Below, in pieces: positions 51,632 through 60,843 of a stretch of 64,000 bases of DNA; position 1 is the first letter of the stretch, and the number at the start of each line of letters is the position of its first letter. The stretch spans positions 248,001 to 312,000 of the forward strand of contig JAEUIC010000005.1 of the NCBI GenBank assembly GCA_016795285.1. Reading direction: 5' to 3'. The stretch comes from Planctomycetota bacterium (GTDB lineage Bacteria > Planctomycetota > B15-G4 > SIAN01). Made by a program: the position numbers and the translations under genes. The notes under the pieces are model-generated. The model searched no databases. It was not told the DNA's origin and saw only the letters and a list, made by a program, of their open reading frames with translations.

Positions 51632-53521
51632 TCACGAGCCCCCCTGCGGCTTCTCGCCCCCGCCCCCGGCGCCGCGCTCGCCGCGCGGTCCGCGGCCGCC
51701 GCCCGGCGCACCGCCGGCCCCGCCGCCGAACCGCTTCATCTGCTCTTCCCACGCCGCCTTCTGCTCCGGCGTCATCTTGTCGAGCATCTCCTGGAGCACC
51801 TTCTTGCGCTCCTCCTCGCTCAACCCGCGCAGCTTCGAGAAGTCGACGCCGCCCATCGCGGCTCCAGGCGCCCCACCCGGCGCGCCCGCCCCGGCGTCCG
51901 CGGCCGGCGCCGCGCCCTCGGGCCGCCCCGTCGTGCTGCGCGACGGGATCGCGCTGGCCTGCGCGCGCAGCTCCTCGACGCTGCTGGTCGCCGCGACCTT
52001 GCTGGTCTCCGGGAAGTCGGGCTGCGGGGCGCCCGGCGGCACCGAGAGGTAGACCTTCTCGCCCGGCTCGAGCCCTTCGCTGATGGCGACGCGCGAGTCG
52101 TTGTGCAGGCCGATCTTCACCTCGCGCACGAGCGGCTTGCCCGCGGCATCGGCGACGTAGACGTAGTAGCGATCGCCGCGCCGGTAGACCGCGTGGATCG
52201 GCAGCGCGATGGCGTCCTTCAGCTCGTCGACCACGATCTCGGCGCTGGCGCTCATGCCGGGGCGCAGCCCGGTCGACGCGCCGCCGACGGTGATCTCGCA
52301 GCGGTAGACCTTCAAGTCGGGGTTCAGCCACTGGTTGGCCGAGTCGGGCAGCGGCGCGATGAAGGTGACCCGCCCGATGTAGGACTGGTCGGCGACCGCG
52401 TCGATGGTGACGATCGCCGGCTGGCCGACCTTCACCTTGTCGACGGCCGACTCGTGCACGCTGACCGAGACGATCATCTCGCTCGTGTCGGGCAGGCTGA
52501 TCAGCAGCTGGTTCTCGCGCGCGGTGGCGCCCTCCTCGATCCGATCGCGATCGGAGCCGCCGCGGCCGCCCATCCCGCCGCTCTGGTTCATCGGGTAGAC
52601 GACGAGGCCGGCGGACGGCGCGCGGATCGTCGTGTTGATCAGCTGCCCCTCGAGCTCGGCGAGCTTGTTCTGCTCGAGCTCGAAGGTCGCCTTCTTCGAC
52701 TCGAAGTCGGCCACCTTCTGGGCGAGGTCGGCCTCGCAGCGCAGCTTCACGCGCTCGAGCTCGGCGCTCTTCTGCTGCACGTCGCTCTCGAGGATCTGGA
52801 CCTGGCGCGGCTTCTCGAAGTCGGCGAGGATCTGCTGCTGCAGCTCCGACATCGCCTTCTTGACGCTGGCGCGCTCGAAGGCGAGCCGGTCGCTCTGCAG
52901 CTCGGTCTCGGCGGCGTAGTCGAGCGCCACCAGCTCGGCGGTGTCGTCGGCCTTCTGCTTGGCCGCCTTCTCCTCCGACTCGGCGAGCGTCTTGTCGGAA
53001 GCCGCCTGCTTCTCCTTCAGCGGGAAGTCGCCTTCGAGGTACTTGCGCAGGTCGGTGTGCGCCAGCGCGAGGTCGACGGTCGCCTTCTGCGTGTCGCTGT
53101 CGTTCTTGCTCTCCTGGATCTCGCGCGCCTTCTCGGCCTGGATGAACGCCGCCTTGGCGTTCTGGAACTTGATCTTCTGCGCGGTGAGGTCGTCCTCGAG
53201 GTTGCTGGCGTCGAGCTTGACGACGATGTCGCCCGCCTCGACCCGCTTGCCCTCGTCGACCAGCTCGAGGATGGTCGCGCCGCCCTTCACCTTGCAGTAG
53301 ATGTCGACCGACTTGGCGGCCTTCAACTGCCCCGCCTCGACCACCGAGACGCGCAGCTTCTCGCGCGTCACGATGGTGCTGAGCGCGAGTTCGGTGTCGG
53401 CCTTCTCGTCGCGCCGCCCCCACCAGAGGAAGCCGCCGACGGCGAGGCCCGCCACGACGACGAGCAGCCAGAGGATCGCCGCCCCGCGGCGGTTGCGATC
53501 GGATCGGTCGGTCGGTTGCAC
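51632..53521 (-). CDS. HlyD/MacA-like periplasmic adaptor protein
   Basis: 629 residues, longer than a typical MacA. One N-terminal membrane helix (about 15-34), a lipoyl-like half around residues 65-105, a long Glu/Lys-rich coiled coil (about 125-290), the second lipoyl half NTTIRAPSAGLVVYP, and a beta-barrel domain with LRPGMSASAEIVVDEL follow. The last ~120 residues are a low-complexity Ala/Pro/Gly tail around an acidic helix (DFSKLRGLSEEERKKVLQE) not found in standard adaptors. GTG start at 53521. Second gene of the efflux operon, bridging the inner-membrane pump to the outer-membrane channel. Confidence 0.9.
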   Translation of the reverse strand: MQPTDRSDRNRRGAAILWLLVVVAGLAVGGFLWWGRRDEKADTELALSTIVTREKLRVSVVEAGQLKAAKSVDIYCKVKGGATILELVDEGKRVEAGDIVVKLDASNLEDDLTAQKIKFQNAKAAFIQAEKAREIQESKNDSDTQKATVDLALAHTDLRKYLEGDFPLKEKQAASDKTLAESEEKAAKQKADDTAELVALDYAAETELQSDRLAFERASVKKAMSELQQQILADFEKPRQVQILESDVQQKSAELERVKLRCEADLAQKVADFESKKATFELEQNKLAELEGQLINTTIRAPSAGLVVYPMNQSGGMGGRGGSDRDRIEEGATARENQLLISLPDTSEMIVSVSVHESAVDKVKVGQPAIVTIDAVADQSYIGRVTFIAPLPDSANQWLNPDLKVYRCEITVGGASTGLRPGMSASAEIVVDELKDAIALPIHAVYRRGDRYYVYVADAAGKPLVREVKIGLHNDSRVAISEGLEPGEKVYLSVPPGAPQPDFPETSKVAATSSVEELRAQASAIPSRSTTGRPEGAAPAADAGAGAPGGAPGAAMGGVDFSKLRGLSEEERKKVLQEMLDKMTPEQKAAWEEQMKRFGGGAGGAPGGGRGPRGERGAGGGGEKPQGGS

Positions 53522-53596
53522 TGCTTCGCTCCTTCGTCGCGCGCGCCGGAGGGCGCGGCCTCGGATGTCGTGATGGTTCGTCCCGCGCCGGCGCGG

Positions 53597-55510
53597 CTAT
53601 CCGCCGGAGCCCTCGCCCGCCGGAGCTCCGGCCGGCTCCTCCGCCGGCAGCTCCGGCGGCACCTCGGCCGCGGCCACCGGCGGCAGCTCGTGCAGCTCGA
53701 TGCCATCGGACTCGAGGGCGAGGAGCCCCATGTCGCGCCACAGCTCGAGGCGCGCCACCTCGTAGTCGACGAGCGCCTGCGTCAGCTGGTTCTTGGCGCG
53801 ATTCAGCGCGTCGGTGGCGTCGAGCGCGTCGCGGATCTGGATGCGGCCCATGCGCAGCGTGAGCGCGGTCGACTGCACGCGCCGCTGCGCGACCTCGACC
53901 GACTCGACCGCGATGCGGTGCGTCTCGCGCAGCTGGGCGAGGCGGCGCAGGCCGTCGCGCAGGTCCTGCTTCAGCTGGTCCTCGCTCAGCGAGACGGAGC
54001 GCGCCTGCACGTCGAGGCTGATCAGCGCGCGCCGGTAGGCGTTGCGCTCGGAGAGCTTGTCGACCGGCAGGTCGAGAGTAAGGCCGGCGCGCCAGGTCGC
54101 GTCGCCCGCCTGCGCGTCGAAGACGGTGTCGCGATCGGTCGGCACGGTGACGCCCGCCGACAGGTCGAGCGCGGTGCGCAGGTCGTCCTCCGCCACGTGG
54201 ACGCGCCGCTTCGAGTCCTCGAGCCGCTCGACCTCGTTCAGGTGGTCGAGCCGGTTCTCGAGCGCGATCGCGACCGCGCGCGCCTCGCTGAAGCGGATGG
54301 CCGGCAGCCCCGCCTCGCGCAGCCGCTCGAACTCGTCGGCGACCAGCCCGATGTCGGCCTCGAGCGGCAGGCCGAGCGTGATCTTGAAGCTGTCGAGCGC
54401 GTCCTGGTAGCTGCGCTGCGCCACGATCCAGGAGTTGCGCGCGCTGAGCTCGCTCTGCACCGCCTGGTCGAGCTGGATCTGGCTGCGGCGGCCGCGCTGC
54501 GCCAGCGCCTCCGACTGCTCGCGCGAGTCGATGAACTGCAGGTAGCTGCGCCGCGCGTTCTCGATCTGGTCGACCGACTGGAGGATGCGGTAGTACTCGC
54601 TCGCGACGCGGACGGCGAACTCCTGGCGGAACCGCTCGAACTCGCGCAGCGCGTAGACGGCGTCGCGCTCCGACTGCACCAGCGGCTCCTGCGCGATCTC
54701 CCTGCCGGCGCCCCTCAGCAGCGGCTGGCTGAACGCGAGGTCGAAGAACGAGCTGGTCGAGTGGTTGGTGCCGTTGCTGAACTCGACGCCGGTGAAGCGG
54801 CGGATCAGGTCGTTGCTGAACCGGAAGACCAGCAGGCCGCCCGAGGCGAGCTGCTGCGTCAGCGAGAACTCGGTCGAGAGCGTGCCCTCGCGCTGCCGCT
54901 TGCTGCCGCCCGGCGAGCTCGACCAGTCGTAGGAGGAGGTGACGCCGAAGCGCGCCTCGAAGAGGTAGCGCTGCAGCGTGACGTCGAGCGCCGCGAGGTA
55001 GACCTGCTCCTTCTGGCGCTGGTAGTCGCGGCTGTTCAGCGACGCCACCTCGAGCGCCTCGGCGAGCGACATCACCTTGCGCGGCAGGAGCGGCGGATCG
55101 GTGACCGAGAACTCGACGAGGTCGCTGGCGTGGCGCTGCTCGACGTCGGCGATGCGCGCGGCGAGCTCGGCCTGCACGGCCGCGGTGGCGTCGCTCGCCT
55201 CGCCGCCGCTCTGCGGGGCCGGCGCGGCCTGCGGGAGCACCTCGCGCAGCTGGCGCGCGCGCTGCTCCTCCGCGTGGGTCGCCAGCTCGGCCAGCAGCTG
55301 CTGGCGGAGGATCTCGGTGGCCTGCTCGAGGGTGAACCCCGACGCCTTGCCGAAGAGGCGCTCTTCCTTGGAGCTCACGATCTCGGCCACCTCGAGGTCG
55401 GCATCGCGCCGATGCTGATCGGCCGTGCAGCCGGCCAGCGAGAGCTCGAGCGCGACGCTGGCGAGCAGGAGGTGACGGAGAGTGGCGAGGGAGGGCGCGG
55501 GTCGCGTCAT
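53597..55510 (-). CDS. TolC-like outer membrane efflux lipoprotein
   Basis: 637 residues starting at ATG 55510. The lipobox LSLAGC puts the lipid-modified Cys at residue 28. After about 130 residues of linker, the chain shows the duplicated outer-membrane-efflux pattern: long amphipathic helices separated by beta segments such as FSLTQQLASGGLLVFRFSND and WRAGLTLDLPV. It ends in an Ala/Pro/Glu-rich tail. First gene of the operon with adaptor, ATPase and permease, giving a full tripartite exporter. The extended N-terminal linker is unusual. Confidence 0.88.
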   Translation of the reverse strand: MTRPAPSLATLRHLLLASVALELSLAGCTADQHRRDADLEVAEIVSSKEERLFGKASGFTLEQATEILRQQLLAELATHAEEQRARQLREVLPQAAPAPQSGGEASDATAAVQAELAARIADVEQRHASDLVEFSVTDPPLLPRKVMSLAEALEVASLNSRDYQRQKEQVYLAALDVTLQRYLFEARFGVTSSYDWSSSPGGSKRQREGTLSTEFSLTQQLASGGLLVFRFSNDLIRRFTGVEFSNGTNHSTSSFFDLAFSQPLLRGAGREIAQEPLVQSERDAVYALREFERFRQEFAVRVASEYYRILQSVDQIENARRSYLQFIDSREQSEALAQRGRRSQIQLDQAVQSELSARNSWIVAQRSYQDALDSFKITLGLPLEADIGLVADEFERLREAGLPAIRFSEARAVAIALENRLDHLNEVERLEDSKRRVHVAEDDLRTALDLSAGVTVPTDRDTVFDAQAGDATWRAGLTLDLPVDKLSERNAYRRALISLDVQARSVSLSEDQLKQDLRDGLRRLAQLRETHRIAVESVEVAQRRVQSTALTLRMGRIQIRDALDATDALNRAKNQLTQALVDYEVARLELWRDMGLLALESDGIELHELPPVAAAEVPPELPAEEPAGAPAGEGSGG

Positions 55511-55682
55511 TCGCACGGCCTGGGGGGTGGGCATCGGGAGCGCAGATTCAAGCGGCCCGTACGAGGAGCGTACGAGCGGGTTCGTGTCATTTCGACGTCA
55601 TCTCGCGGAAGCGCCGGCGAAGCGTGCGCGACGGCGCGCGACGCCTCATCGTGCGCCGGCCGGCGCCGCGCCACCACCGCCG

Positions 55683-55919
55683 TCAACGCGCCTCCTTCGC
55701 CAGCAGCGCGAGCACCTCGCCCGGCTCCGGGAAGCGCTTGGTGGCGAGCTTCGAGTAGAGCAGCTTGCCGTCGAGCGAGACCTCGAAGCAGCCGCCGTCG
55801 CTCGGCACGAGGCGCAGCTCGGCGATCTTCTTCTTGTGGGCCGTGAGCAGTTCTGCCGCCAGACCGACGGCGCGCGGCTCGTAGCTTCAAGCCGTGCAGT
55901 AGCGGATCTCGAGTCGCAT
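55683..55919 (-). CDS. Putative SelW-like (Rdx family) selenoprotein, CxxU
   Basis: ATG 55919 to TGA 55683 gives 78 residues with one internal TGA, codon 11 (55889-55887). The context LEIRYCTA-U-SYEPRA is the SelW/Rdx redox motif CxxU followed by the family's Tyr-x-Pro-Arg-Ala. The remainder (GCFEVSLDGKLLYSK and RFPEPGEVLALLAKEA) also matches the Rdx thioredoxin-like fold, and the length is normal. Both sides of the TGA are in one frame and well conserved. A SECIS-like hairpin follows the TGA. Such proteins are small thiol-redox factors with roles in oxidative stress. It is isolated, between the TolC-like gene and the CPBP protease. Alternative: nonsense mutation, judged unlikely. Confidence 0.87.
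55855..55875 (-). promoter_or_regulatory. Candidate SECIS element of the SelW-like gene
   Basis: After the UGA, bases 12-32 can pair as GC-(bulged G)-CGCC with GGCG-GC, enclosing the loop GUCGGUCU. The loop starts with G 18 bases after the UGA, within the 16-37 range, and contains GGUCU, the same apical sequence as the well-studied E. coli fdhF SECIS. Alternative pairings (GCCGC with GCGGC) exist in this GC-rich stretch, so the exact structure is less certain than that of the glutaredoxin element. Confidence 0.6.
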
Positions 55920-56032
55920 GGGAGCTCCAGGGGGTCGCGCGCGCCGCGGCGCGGCGGCGGGCGGCCTATTCATCCCGACGCGCCCCCCTGAGGCAAGGAC
56001 CGAAATCGTGCGGCGGCGCGCAGAATGGCGCG

Positions 56033-57037
56033 ATGGCCCTCGCTCACGCCCTCTCCCTCGTCGCTCGCGCTCGCCCGCTCGACGAAGCGCCCCCGCCGAC
56101 CGACTTGGTCGAGCGGGTGCTGCTCGAGCTGGCGCCGGCGCACCAAGCGGTGTACGGCGGCTTGGCGATGCTCTTCGGGATCGGGCTCTGCGCGATCGCG
56201 ATGCGTTCGATCGAGGACCGCGTCCCGCGCCCGCCGCCACCGCCGACTCCCCCGCCGCTCTCCTCGCTGCCGGCCCACTGGCCGCCGCTCACCCGCGCGC
56301 TGGCCGGCGTCGCGATCCGGCTCGGCTTCGGGCCGCCCCGCTCCTTCACGCCGGTCCTGCTGCCGCTCGCCTTCCTGGTCTGGTTCGCGGCGACGATGCT
56401 CGGCGCGTCGCTCACCCGCGCGGCGGCCGATGCGGGGGGCGCCGGCGTCACGCCGGAGCGGCTCCACGCGGCGGGGGCGACCTTCCTGCTGGTGGCAGCG
56501 CTGCTGCTCGGGTTCCTGCTGCTCTGGACGCGGCTCTTCGGCGACGGGCCGGCCGACCTCGGGTTGCGCCGGGAGGGGCTCCTGCCGGTGCTGCTGATGG
56601 CGCTGCTCTTCTACGCCTGCTTCCTGCCGGTGCAGTTCGGCGCGATCGCGCTCGAGTCGGGGCTGCGCGGGCTGCTCGACCTGCCGACCGACGGTCAAGT
56701 GGCGGTGGCGCTGTTCGCCGAGCACCCGCAACTGCGGCGCGACTGGGTCGTGCTGGCCGGCATCACGCTGGCCGCGCCGCTCCACGAGGAGCTCCTCTTC
56801 CGCGGCGTGCTGCAGCGCTACCTCGGCCGCCTCTTCCCGACCGCCTTGGCGCTGCTGCTGAACGGGGTGCTGTTCGCGTCGCTGCACGACGGCGGCCTGC
56901 TCGCCGTCGGCGTGCTCGGCGTCGCGCTGGCGTGGCTCATGCACCGCACCGGGAACCTCGCCGCGCCGCTCCTCTTCCACATCGTGCACAATGGGCTGAC
57001 GCTCGCGCTGATCGCCGCGTCGGCCGGTCGCTCCTGA
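56033..57037 (+). CDS. CPBP-family intramembrane metalloprotease
   Basis: 334 residues with about seven helices and a Pro-rich loop (about 65-85). Family motif 1 is HEELLFRGVL with Glu252-Glu253 and Arg257. Motif 2 is an FASLHDG with His near 291, and motif 3 HIVHNGLT near residue 320. These form the Abi/CPBP active site seen in CAAX processing and bacteriocin-immunity proteases. ATG 56033 is the start. Substrate unknown. It precedes the gamma carbonic anhydrase on the same strand. Confidence 0.9.
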   Translation: MALAHALSLVARARPLDEAPPPTDLVERVLLELAPAHQAVYGGLAMLFGIGLCAIAMRSIEDRVPRPPPPPTPPPLSSLPAHWPPLTRALAGVAIRLGFGPPRSFTPVLLPLAFLVWFAATMLGASLTRAAADAGGAGVTPERLHAAGATFLLVAALLLGFLLLWTRLFGDGPADLGLRREGLLPVLLMALLFYACFLPVQFGAIALESGLRGLLDLPTDGQVAVALFAEHPQLRRDWVVLAGITLAAPLHEELLFRGVLQRYLGRLFPTALALLLNGVLFASLHDGGLLAVGVLGVALAWLMHRTGNLAAPLLFHIVHNGLTLALIAASAGRS

Positions 57038-57080
57038 CCGCGCCGGCCCGATCGCGACCGGCGGGCGACGGAGCAGGACG

Positions 57081-57569
57081 ATGGACTTCCGCATGGAGCG
57101 GCGCGGCGACTTCTACGTCGCGAGCAACGCCGCGCTGATCCACCAGGTGACGATCGGCGCCGACTCGAGCATCTGGTACGGCTGCGTGGTGCGCGGCGAC
57201 GTCGCCTCGATCACCATCGGCGCGCGCACCAACATCCAGGACCTGACGATGATCCATCCCGAGCACGACGAGCCGGTCGTGATCGGCGACGACGTCACCG
57301 TCGGCCACCGCGCGATCCTCCACATGCGGACGCTCGGCTCGGGGACGCTGGTCGGGATGGGCGCGATCCTGCTGGCGCACAGCCACATCGGCAAGCAGTG
57401 CATCATCGGCGCCGGCGCGCTGATCCCCGAGGGGCGCACGATCCCCGACCGCAGCGTGGTGATCGGCATGCCCGGCAAGATCGTGCGGCAGGTGAGCGAC
57501 GAGGAGGCGGCCCACCTCGTGAAGCACGCCGCCGGCTACATCGAGACGGCGCGGCAGAACTGCCGCTGA
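57081..57569 (+). CDS. Gamma-class carbonic anhydrase-like protein
   Basis: 162 residues folding as a left-handed beta helix of hexapeptide repeats (IHQVTIGADSSIWYGCVVRG and following). Zinc His candidates fit the CaiE/YrdA group: His59 in LTMIHPEH, His76 in TVGHRAIL and His81 in LHMRT. The RTNIQD motif, with Asn and Gln-Asp, is also conserved. Proteins of this group are trimers that may hydrate CO2, though many have low or no activity. Cytosolic; between the CPBP protease and the CDF transporter. Confidence 0.9.
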   Translation: MDFRMERRGDFYVASNAALIHQVTIGADSSIWYGCVVRGDVASITIGARTNIQDLTMIHPEHDEPVVIGDDVTVGHRAILHMRTLGSGTLVGMGAILLAHSHIGKQCIIGAGALIPEGRTIPDRSVVIGMPGKIVRQVSDEEAAHLVKHAAGYIETARQNCR

Positions 57570-57588
57570 GCCGGCGCGGCCACCGCCG

Positions 57589-58449
57589 ATGCACGCCTCG
57601 CGCGTCGTCCTCCTCACCTTCGCGCTGAACGCCGCGCTCTGCGTGGCGCACTTCGCGGTCTTCTTCGCCACCGGCAGCCAGCTGGTGCTGGCGCAGGGGG
57701 CCGACTCGCTGATGGACCTCGCGGTCGGCGTGGTGCTGCTGGTGAGCGTACGCGTCGCGATGCAGCCGCGCGACGACAACCACCCATTCGGCCACCAGCG
57801 GGCCGAGCCGATCGGCGCGCTGGTCACCGCGGTGCTGGCCTTCGTGCTGGCGATCGAGGTGGCGCGCTCGGCGATCGGCAACCTCGTCGCCGGGACGCCG
57901 CCGCAGCTCGACGCGGCGGTCGGCGGGGTGCTCGGCACCAAGCTCGTGGTGAAGGTGATCTGGCTGCTGCTGGCGCTGCGCCGCCGCAGCGGCGACGGGC
58001 AGGCGGTGGCGGCGACGCGGCTCGACACGCTGAGCGACGTGCTCACCTGCAGCAGCTCGCTGGTCGGCTTCGGCCTCGCGCGCGCCGGCCATCCGTCGTT
58101 CGACAGCTGGCTCGCGCTGCCGGTCGCCGCGTGGATCGCGCGCGCGGGCTTCTCGCTGGCGCGCGAGAGCCTGCGCTACCTGATGGGCGAGGCGCCGAGC
58201 GACGAGGTGCGAACGCGGTTGCTGGCCGCCGCCTCCGCGGTGCCGGGCGTGCGCGCCGTCCCGAAGCTGCGCGCCCACTTCGTCGGCCAGACGCTGCACG
58301 TCGAAGTGACGATCCTCCTCCCGTCCGGCGCGAGCGCGGTGCAGGGGCACGACCTCGCGCTCGACGTGCAGGCCGCGCTGGAACGCGATCCGCTGGTCGG
58401 CGAGGTCTTCGTCCACCTCGACACCGGCGAAGGGAAGGACGGGAGCTGA
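57589..58449 (+). CDS. Cation diffusion facilitator (CDF) transporter
   Basis: 286 residues. Six membrane helices in the first 200 residues, then a cytosolic domain of about 80 residues with the usual ferredoxin-like fold. The HPFGHQRAEPIGAL motif between helices 2 and 3 is diagnostic. Transport-site residues appear in AQGADSLMD (helix 2) and RLDTLSDVL (helix 5); the His normally found in the first zinc site is replaced by Ala-Gln context, so metal preference may differ from Zn (Mn or Fe are possibilities). It starts 20 bases after the carbonic anhydrase stop. Confidence 0.87.
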   Translation: MHASRVVLLTFALNAALCVAHFAVFFATGSQLVLAQGADSLMDLAVGVVLLVSVRVAMQPRDDNHPFGHQRAEPIGALVTAVLAFVLAIEVARSAIGNLVAGTPPQLDAAVGGVLGTKLVVKVIWLLLALRRRSGDGQAVAATRLDTLSDVLTCSSSLVGFGLARAGHPSFDSWLALPVAAWIARAGFSLARESLRYLMGEAPSDEVRTRLLAAASAVPGVRAVPKLRAHFVGQTLHVEVTILLPSGASAVQGHDLALDVQAALERDPLVGEVFVHLDTGEGKDGS

Positions 58450-58474
58450 GGGGCGCCCGGCGCCGGCCCGCGCC

Positions 58475-60085
58475 TCACCGCAGCTCGAGCCTCCGCACGC
58501 TGCTCGACACGAGCTTCCCGTTGGCGCCGATCGCGAAGGACTGCAGCTCGAGGTCGAACGGCACCCAATCGGGGGCGATCATCGGGTGGACGATCAGCTC
58601 GCCGAACGGGTCGAACGGCACGATCGCGAGCAGCTGGATCCAGGTCGGGAAGCCGTCGATCGTGATGACGGCGGTGACGACCGGGTTGCCGGGCACCCCG
58701 CCCGTCGTCGCCACGTCGACCGTGTCGTTCACGTAGGCGACTTCGTGGCTCAGCGTGAGGTAGAGGTCGTTGCCGCCGAACGCCTGCACGCGGCCGACGT
58801 CGAAGCTCGACGCCGTGTCGTGACCGGGCGTGCCGACCAGCAGGTCGGGCAGGTGCTTCTTGTCGCCATCGAGGTTGCCGCCGTTCGCGAGGCCGCCGGA
58901 TCCGAAGCCGCCGCCCGGCGTCGTGCCGACCAGGCGCGTGAGCTCGCGGCCGTGCTCGCCCGAGACGATCTGCACCATGCCGACGTCGGCGGCGGCCGGA
59001 CGGTCGAAGCTCGGGAAGCGGAACGCGAGGTCGAGGTAGCCGTCGCCGTCCACGTCGCCCGCGAGCGTCGCGTCCCCCTCGATCGGCAGCTCCGCGGTGC
59101 CGGTCCACGAGAGGAGCAGCGGGCTGAAGATGTAGGTCGAGTAGAGCCACGCGCCGCCATGCCCCTGCCAGTTCGGCGCGCTGAACAGCAGGTCGCCATC
59201 GCCGTCGCCGTCGACGTCGGCCGCATCGGTGACGTAGGCGAGCTCGTCGCCCGGCGTCAGCGAGATCCGCCCGGCGATCGAGTACGGCCAGTTCGCCGAG
59301 AAGTACTCGATGCGTCCGCCCTCGGGCGGCTTGATGCCCGACTCGAGCGAGGTCGCGATGAAGTCGTTCAGGCCGTCCGTGTCGCTGTCGAAGTCGAGCG
59401 CGGCGAGCCGCCAGCCGAACTCCGCGCCGGGCAGCCGGCCGTCGTAGCTGCGCCAGGGGGCGCCGTCCTTGCCGGAGTGGAGGTAGACCCGGCCGGTGCC
59501 GCGCCCGTTCGGCGCCTTGTTCCAGCCGATCGCCGACGTCACGAGGTCGTTGACGCCGTCACCGGTCACGTCGCCGACGCCGCAGACCTGCTCGAGACGA
59601 TCGCCGGGCGCCTCGCCGGTGAAGGTGTAGAGCCGCGTCCCCCGCTTCCCCGACCAGATCTCCACCTTGCCTTGCCAGGTCGCCTTCGGCCAAGCCGGGG
59701 AGACGATCGCGAGGTCGTCGACCTGATCGCCGTCGATGTCGCGCACGTTGCGCACGATCGTCCCGAGTTCATCGCCGGCATATTCCCCTTCCCAGCTGCG
59801 GATCTCCTTGCGCGACTTGCCCGAGAACAGCGCCACGCGCCCGCAATCGGCGCCGGCCTTGCCGTCCCAGAGCCGCTCGCCCACCGCGAAGTCGGGGATC
59901 TTGTCGTCGTCCACGTCGCCGAGCGCCGCGATCCCGGCGGCGCCGCCGAGCTGCGCACCGAACTGCTGCCCCTCGATCGAGAGGAGCTCGTCCTGCGCGC
60001 GGGCAGCCGGCGCAAGGGCGAGCGCGAGCGCGAGCGGGAGGAGCGCGGCGAATCGGGGACGAGCGACGAGCGGCGAGGTCGACAC
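58475..60085 (-). CDS. Secreted FG-GAP repeat (integrin-like propeller) protein
   Basis: 536 residues with a signal peptide (hydrophobic core about 13-30, cleavage near ARAQ). Seven or so repeats each carry a Ca-binding Asp loop: DVDDDKIPDFAVG, DIDGDQVDDLAI, DVTGDGVNDLV, DVDGDGDGDLLF, DVDGDGYLDLAF. This is the beta-propeller typical of planctomycete surface proteins. No C-terminal anchor motif seen; the last ~90 residues form a separate beta domain. Secreted or periplasmic, role unknown (adhesion or glycan binding are family-level guesses). Confidence 0.88.
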   Translation of the reverse strand: MSTSPLVARPRFAALLPLALALALAPAARAQDELLSIEGQQFGAQLGGAAGIAALGDVDDDKIPDFAVGERLWDGKAGADCGRVALFSGKSRKEIRSWEGEYAGDELGTIVRNVRDIDGDQVDDLAIVSPAWPKATWQGKVEIWSGKRGTRLYTFTGEAPGDRLEQVCGVGDVTGDGVNDLVTSAIGWNKAPNGRGTGRVYLHSGKDGAPWRSYDGRLPGAEFGWRLAALDFDSDTDGLNDFIATSLESGIKPPEGGRIEYFSANWPYSIAGRISLTPGDELAYVTDAADVDGDGDGDLLFSAPNWQGHGGAWLYSTYIFSPLLLSWTGTAELPIEGDATLAGDVDGDGYLDLAFRFPSFDRPAAADVGMVQIVSGEHGRELTRLVGTTPGGGFGSGGLANGGNLDGDKKHLPDLLVGTPGHDTASSFDVGRVQAFGGNDLYLTLSHEVAYVNDTVDVATTGGVPGNPVVTAVITIDGFPTWIQLLAIVPFDPFGELIVHPMIAPDWVPFDLELQSFAIGANGKLVSSSVRRLELR

Positions 60086-60216
60086 GGTGGAGCTCCTTCG
60101 GCCGGGGATCCCCCAGGCTTCGATCAGCCGTTATCTGCGCGCCGCCCCGGCCCGTTTTCACCCCCGGCGCTACGCTGCCCGCGCCTCGCGCCACGCCCCC
60201 TTCCGCGGCCGCCGCC

Positions 60217-60843
60217 ATGAGCGAACCCGACGACGACGAGCTTCGCGCACGGCTCCGGGCCGACCCGGCCCGCTTCGGCGAGGTCGCCGGGCGGGCGCGC
60301 GCGCGGCTGCTGCGCATCGTCGAGCTCCGGATCGATCGCCGCCTGCGCGGGCGACTCGACGCCGAGGACGTCGTGCAGGACACGCTCGTCGAGGCGACGC
60401 GTCGGCTCCCCGAGTGGACGAGCGGCGCCGGGCTGCCGCTCGCGCTCTGGCTGCGGCTCCTCGCGCTGCAGCGCCTCGCGCAACTGCGCCGCCACCACCT
60501 CGAGGCCGCCCTGCGCGCGGCGGGCCGCGAGAGCTCGCTCGACGAGCCGCTCGAGGGCGACGACAGCGCGCTCACGCTCGCCGACGCGCTGGCGGAGAGC
60601 GGCGTGTTGACCGCCTCGGGCGTCGCGTCGAAGGCGGAGCTGTCGCAGCGGCTCCACGCCGCGCTGGCGCAACTCAAGCCCGAGGATCGCGAGGTGCTCC
60701 TCTTGCGCCACTTCGAGCAGCTCAGCAACCACGAGGTCGCCGCGCTGCTCGAGCTGTCGGCGCCGGGCGCGAGCCTGCGCTACCTGCGCGCGGGCAAGCG
60801 GCTGCGCGAGCTGCTCGGCAGCTTCAGCGCCGCGACTCGGTGA
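60217..60843 (+). CDS. ECF-like RNA polymerase sigma factor
   Basis: 208 residues. Region 2 carries DAEDVVQDTLVEATRRL (core-polymerase binding and -10 recognition). Region 4 is a helix-turn-helix with LKPEDREVLLLRHFEQLSNHEVAALLELS. The form, with a long linker between regions 2 and 4, is common in planctomycetes, where such factors lie next to Ser/Thr kinases as here. It converges on the kinase gene and overlaps it by 20 bases. Its 131-bp upstream region is shared with the FG-GAP gene, so that gene is a possible target or is autoregulated with it. Confidence 0.9.
   Translation: MSEPDDDELRARLRADPARFGEVAGRARARLLRIVELRIDRRLRGRLDAEDVVQDTLVEATRRLPEWTSGAGLPLALWLRLLALQRLAQLRRHHLEAALRAAGRESSLDEPLEGDDSALTLADALAESGVLTASGVASKAELSQRLHAALAQLKPEDREVLLLRHFEQLSNHEVAALLELSAPGASLRYLRAGKRLRELLGSFSAATR

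Noticed and set aside
55855..55889. Reassignment of TGA to Trp in this organism
   Set aside because: TGA ends many complete genes in the window (for example gnd, tkt and the sulfatase-fold genes), and no other internal TGA was needed to restore a gene. Sec at redox sites is the simpler reading.
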